Below are positions 60,823 through 64,000 of a stretch of DNA of 64,000 nt, in pieces. The DNA is taken from the NCBI GenBank assembly GCA_003999685.1, contig CP021226.1, positions 992,001-1,056,000 on the forward strand. The letters run 5' to 3'. Made by a program: the position numbers and the translations under genes. The stretch's first letter is position 1. Each line of letters starts with the position of its first letter. The notes beneath the pieces are model-generated. The model was not told the origin of the DNA. It did no database searches and saw only the letters and a list, made by a program, of their open reading frames with translations. The DNA comes from Taiwanofungus camphoratus. Taxonomy: Eukaryota > Basidiomycota > Agaricomycetes > Polyporales > Taiwanofungaceae.

Positions 60823-62075
60823 TCATAGCTGCAAGAGACCAGTGATGAGTACAGAACTAGACCAGTAACGAAATGCGTACGTTAGCATTGTTACAGCACT
60901 GTTCGGCACCGTCCGTACTAGGTTAACGGATAGCCCCCTGTAGAGTCCTCTCCACCCCTCGTTCACAACAATGTTCTTAACTGTCTGGATGATCCCTGCT
61001 TGCGGGCCCGAAGGCGTAGCGCTATTTCGCACACCGTCCTTTACTAATGGTCTTTTCAGCGTCTGTAACCTTGTCCGCACAACTTCATGAGGATATGTGG
61101 TGATGGATGCCGTCATCTTCGAGATTGCGGAGCAAAACAGAATTCTGTGTGGTGGAAGCGGCTCTCTGGAATCGCGCTCTGCGATTGGTAATTAATGAGT
61201 CTGAGATAGGCAAGCGCCCAGAACGGGCATGACGACACTCACGAGCCCATCTCTTCAAGAATTCATACAGCGGAAATTGCACGGCGACATGTGCTATGCC
61301 GAGTAGACTCGGAAGTAGACCTCGAAAAAACGCTCGCCATCCCTCGGTCCGGTAAATAGTCAAGGCGGCATCTATTGTATGTCGATATCGTTTCTCTTGA
61401 AATGATTGAGTCTGAGGCAAGCAAGTTCGTTGCAGCAGTAAAAAACAATACGATACGATACGACGTACCATGAACCGGGTCTTAATGACCCATAGAGGGT
61501 TTGTACAAGTAGTACTGGTCGCGCCGGCAGCCATAGCCGAAAAAAGATGTAGTGACCAAGGGTGCTCCCGTGCCAAGGGCTGATAGCCTTTCACCTGGGC
61601 AGCAGGATAGACATGACGCACGGTCTCCACGTCTCCCAGCGGCTTCTCGCCGAAATGACTCTTAATTCCGTCGTAAACCGCGAAGTAGATTGCCCAGGTA
61701 GGAAGATAGCCCAGGATCGTCGGTCCCAGGCCGCGATAGAGCCCACGGAAGCCATCATGCTTGAGGACGGTTTTGACGGTGGCTGGAAACAGAATGTTGG
61801 GATAGGACGTACGTTGAGCCAACCTCACTGAACTGGTGCGCTGTAGCAGGCCGAGAGGACCCCTCACCGACCACCCCTTCATATCCCTTCTGTCCGCTGA
61901 CGGCCTGCTGAGCCTGGAGCCGAGTCTTGATCACATCGAGAGGACACGTCGCGATGCTAGCAACGAGACCACCTCCCGCGCCAGCTGAAATTGAGAAAAA
62001 TAAGATGCTACTGTGGCTTCTCGAGGCGCTGATGCTGATGGACTCACCAATCATGCTGTTCGCGCTCGACGGCAT
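60823..62075 (-). CDS. Mitochondrial carrier, NAD+/folate/pyrimidine-nucleotide branch (Ndt1/Yia6-like)
   Basis: Five exons in order: 62075-62048, 61984-61868, 61782-61469, 61411-61243 and 61163-60823, all in phase, 322 residues. Three repeats of the SLC25 fold are present, each with its PX[DE]XX[KR] signature: CPLDVIKTRLQ, NPLWVIKTRF and YPHEVVRTRLQ. The second repeat start with W in NPLWVIKTR and the block GPTILGYLPTWAIYFAVYD are typical of the branch with yeast Yia6/Yea6 (NAD+), Flx1 and Rim2; GYLPTWAIYF is closest to the NAD+ carriers. Substrate is inferred. The acceptor of the last exon (CCAGAG) was chosen because it keeps CSAISKMTASITTYPHE in frame. It shares a divergent 500-bp promoter region with the DUF6534 gene. 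Confidence 0.92.
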
Positions 62076-62579
62076 AGCTCGAGCTTGCAGCCGCGAGGAG
62101 TGATGCTTGTTGTGTGTCGCGCTCGCAGTTGCCTGTGATGACTAGAAGAAAAAATGAGCAGAGAGCACTGCAAGCGATAGCGCCGCCACTAATGGGGGCA
62201 CAAGACCTGCTGAGATGCCGGTAATCGGCTCATCCCGCAATCGTAGCTGCAATATTCTGCAGTGCCCCATGAACATTTTATTCCTGGAAGCTGCCACCTA
62301 AAGTTATTTTCTATTTCCGACTGCCTCGGAGGATATCATGATTCTGATACAAAATGGTATCGGGAGCCTGTGTTGTACATCTACCATGTCTAGCCGCCGT
62401 AGCATAGCAGCCAATTCAGGGACACGTCCAGCATCACGTGCTGTGTCAGCATAACTTGTCCAATTGGCCCGCACTGGCCCAGGGGCCTTCACAGGCTTAA
62501 AAAGACCAGCGCCGGCAGTAACGCCCTGTTGCTGTCTTGGCCCCCTTCCTCCAGTGCCAACCAGTCCTTCGCTGAAACC
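62076..62579. other. Divergent promoter region (carrier / DUF6534 gene)
   Basis: About 500 bp. No coding exon is seen; it should serve both neighbours. Confidence 0.55.
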
Positions 62580-64000
62580 ATGAGCTCGACAGGGGCTCTT
62601 CCACCAGCCCCGACTACCCCGGTCCACGAGCTCAACGAGACCTTTGGCGTGCTTCTGATAGGATTCATCTTCGCCGTCACCCTCTATGGTCTGACGTTCT
62701 TCCGTGCGTGATCTCTGCTCATACTTGTACTCAAGCTTCGCTCACTGACGGCACACCAGAAACTTACATTTACTACTCTCGTTATCCGGCGGACAACGTG
62801 ATATCGAGGTATACGGTACGTCTTCGAGTGTTTGGACATTTCATGCAGACCACTCATCATACGTGATAATCAAGATAAGTCTACTATGGTGGGTTACATT
62901 ATCACGTTCTGCTACTCCTGCGGGTGCTTGACATGGTGTATTTCAGGGCGGTGGATACAGCCACAACCACGCTCCGTGAGTCTCGATCTTTGCTATGCTG
63001 TTACGATCAGGTCTTGCTCACAATTCTCGGTCCAGTATCTCACACGTGAGTCCCTCAATGGCTCCTGAGGCTGGTGAAATAGTTCCAAACTTATATTGCG
63101 CCAGCTTGTACTACTACCTTATAACTAGCTTCATGGCCCCTTTTAATGAGCTCGACATCACTAAGTAAGATTTCTTCCTGTCGTCCCATTTACCTCAGTT
63201 GCTGACGCATTTTCTAGGACATTTGTTGTGAGTGTCCTTGATGAATTTAACGGGAAATATTGATGACATCCCATCATTCTGACAGGCAGAGAATGCGCTG
63301 GCGGTACATCCTTGCCCTTTTTTTGTATACCATGGCCCTAACATCATGGCTGTATAGGCGTTCGCAATATTTGTTGTACATATGTAAGATTTTTCTCCCA
63401 ATTTCAAGTGCGATCTGACCCCTTTTTCATAGCTTCTACGCACAGCGCATCTATGTTGGTAAGTGTTCTTCCATAACGCTGTTTCTGACACAGCACCCAT
63501 CAGCAACTCTTTCATCTCACAGTGAATAAAAAGAATCCTGTCATTCCTGGTTTGATTGTATGTCCTTTCACCTCGTGAATACGGGAATTGTTTGATTCGA
63601 CTTGGTTTTACAATGCAGGGGCTTTTCGCGCTAGTGTCATTGGGTACGTTTGTGCCGTCGCTCGGAATGTGTCTGGCCGATCATCCTAAACTATGTTCGT
63701 ACTTTCACAGTGCTTGGCATCGGTGAGTTCTTTTCCCCTTGATCGGCTTAAGTTTGACCAATTTCGTCCTCGTATGATCAGTTTCTGCAGCGAAAATGTG
63801 CGGGTCGTTGTGCCTTAATGTTTTCATGATAATACTAAGTGTTTCGCAGTTCTTCGCGCGCGTTCTTCTACAACTTTGTCGATCATTCAATCAAGGTACG
63901 GATCCTTTTCTCATGTCAACTACTATATGCTGGATAATCCCTCGTGCTTATATACCTCGTATTCACTGTGGAATCAGATCATCACTGGAGTACAATACGG
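62580..64000 (+). CDS. DUF6534-type multi-span membrane protein, 3' partial
   Basis: At least eleven small exons run from ATG 62580 to the window end. Joined in phase they read NETFGVLLIGFIFAVTLYGL, TYIYYSRYPADNVISRYT, VDTATTTLSHTLYYYLITSF, NELDITKTFVAENALA, AFAIFVVHIFYAQRIYVVNK, PVIPGLIGLFALVSLVLGIV and RARSSTTLSIIQSR. The N-terminus, the YYLITSF block and the FYAQRIYVV motif are those of DUF6534 proteins, a seven-span family greatly expanded in Agaricomycetes and of unknown function. Some exons hold only 12-20 nt. The C-terminal half lies past the window. A second, related type of membrane protein sits at 28.1-29.5 kb in this window. Confidence 0.88.

Overview
The window is nuclear DNA of a filamentous basidiomycete, almost certainly an Agaricomycete. 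Genes are short, tightly packed and mostly cut by many introns of about 50-65 bp with GT..AG ends. Several protein families present are typical of mushrooms: a DUF6534-type membrane protein, a related multi-span membrane family, long Ser/Pro-rich tails, and a DeSI-thioredoxin-PUL fusion. I joined exons by hand and checked the reading phase across most junctions. No rRNA, convincing tRNA, CRISPR array or intact mobile element was found.

Layout. 0-3.3 kb: a large Ser-rich protein of unknown function, 5' end missing (+). 5.7-8.2 kb: FYRN/FYRC chromatin protein, TBRG1-like (+). 9.4-11.6 kb: single-span membrane protein with a cytoplasmic SH3 domain (-). 11.8-16.0 kb: gene-poor block with a diverged tandem duplication. 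16.2-17.4 kb: HAD phosphatase of the glycerol-phosphatase/DOG group (+). 17.9-21.6 kb: Rad4/XPC (+). 21.6-23.8 kb: TRM61 tRNA m1A58 methyltransferase (-). 24.6-26.0 kb: two-PAS protein (+). 26.0-28.1 kb: nothing supported. 28.1-29.5 kb: multi-span membrane protein (-). 30.1-34.1 kb: RecQ helicase with about 28 exons (+). 34.3-35.5 kb: NTA1 N-terminal amidase (-). 36.4-36.7 kb: remnant of a Ser-rich secreted-protein gene. 38.3-40.1 kb: SNF1/AMPK beta subunit (-). 42.2-44.6 kb: linker-histone-fold (H15) protein (+). 44.9-45.5 kb: RidA (+). 45.8-48.3 kb: DeSI-Trx-PUL protein (+). 48.5-49.1 kb: unassigned candidate exons (-). 50.5-52.8 kb: carnitine acetyltransferase (+). 52.9-55.5 kb: Pex8-like peroxin candidate (-). 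58.4-59.7 kb: single-span Ser-rich membrane protein (+). 60.8-62.1 kb: mitochondrial carrier of the NAD+/folate branch (-). 62.6 kb to the end: DUF6534 protein, 3' end missing (+).

Function. This is a housekeeping stretch rather than a specialised cluster: genome maintenance (Rad4, RecQ), chromatin (FYR, H15), energy and carbon signalling (SNF1 beta, NAD+-type carrier, carnitine acetyltransferase), protein and tRNA quality (NTA1, DeSI-Trx-PUL, RidA, TRM61) and membrane proteins. The one neighbourhood with a plausible shared theme is 50.5-55.5 kb, where carnitine acetyltransferase (C-terminal AKL) and the Pex8-like protein (C-terminal SRL) converge tail to tail, both with type 1 peroxisomal targeting ends. 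I found no clear undescribed system; the observations worth checking are listed as findings.
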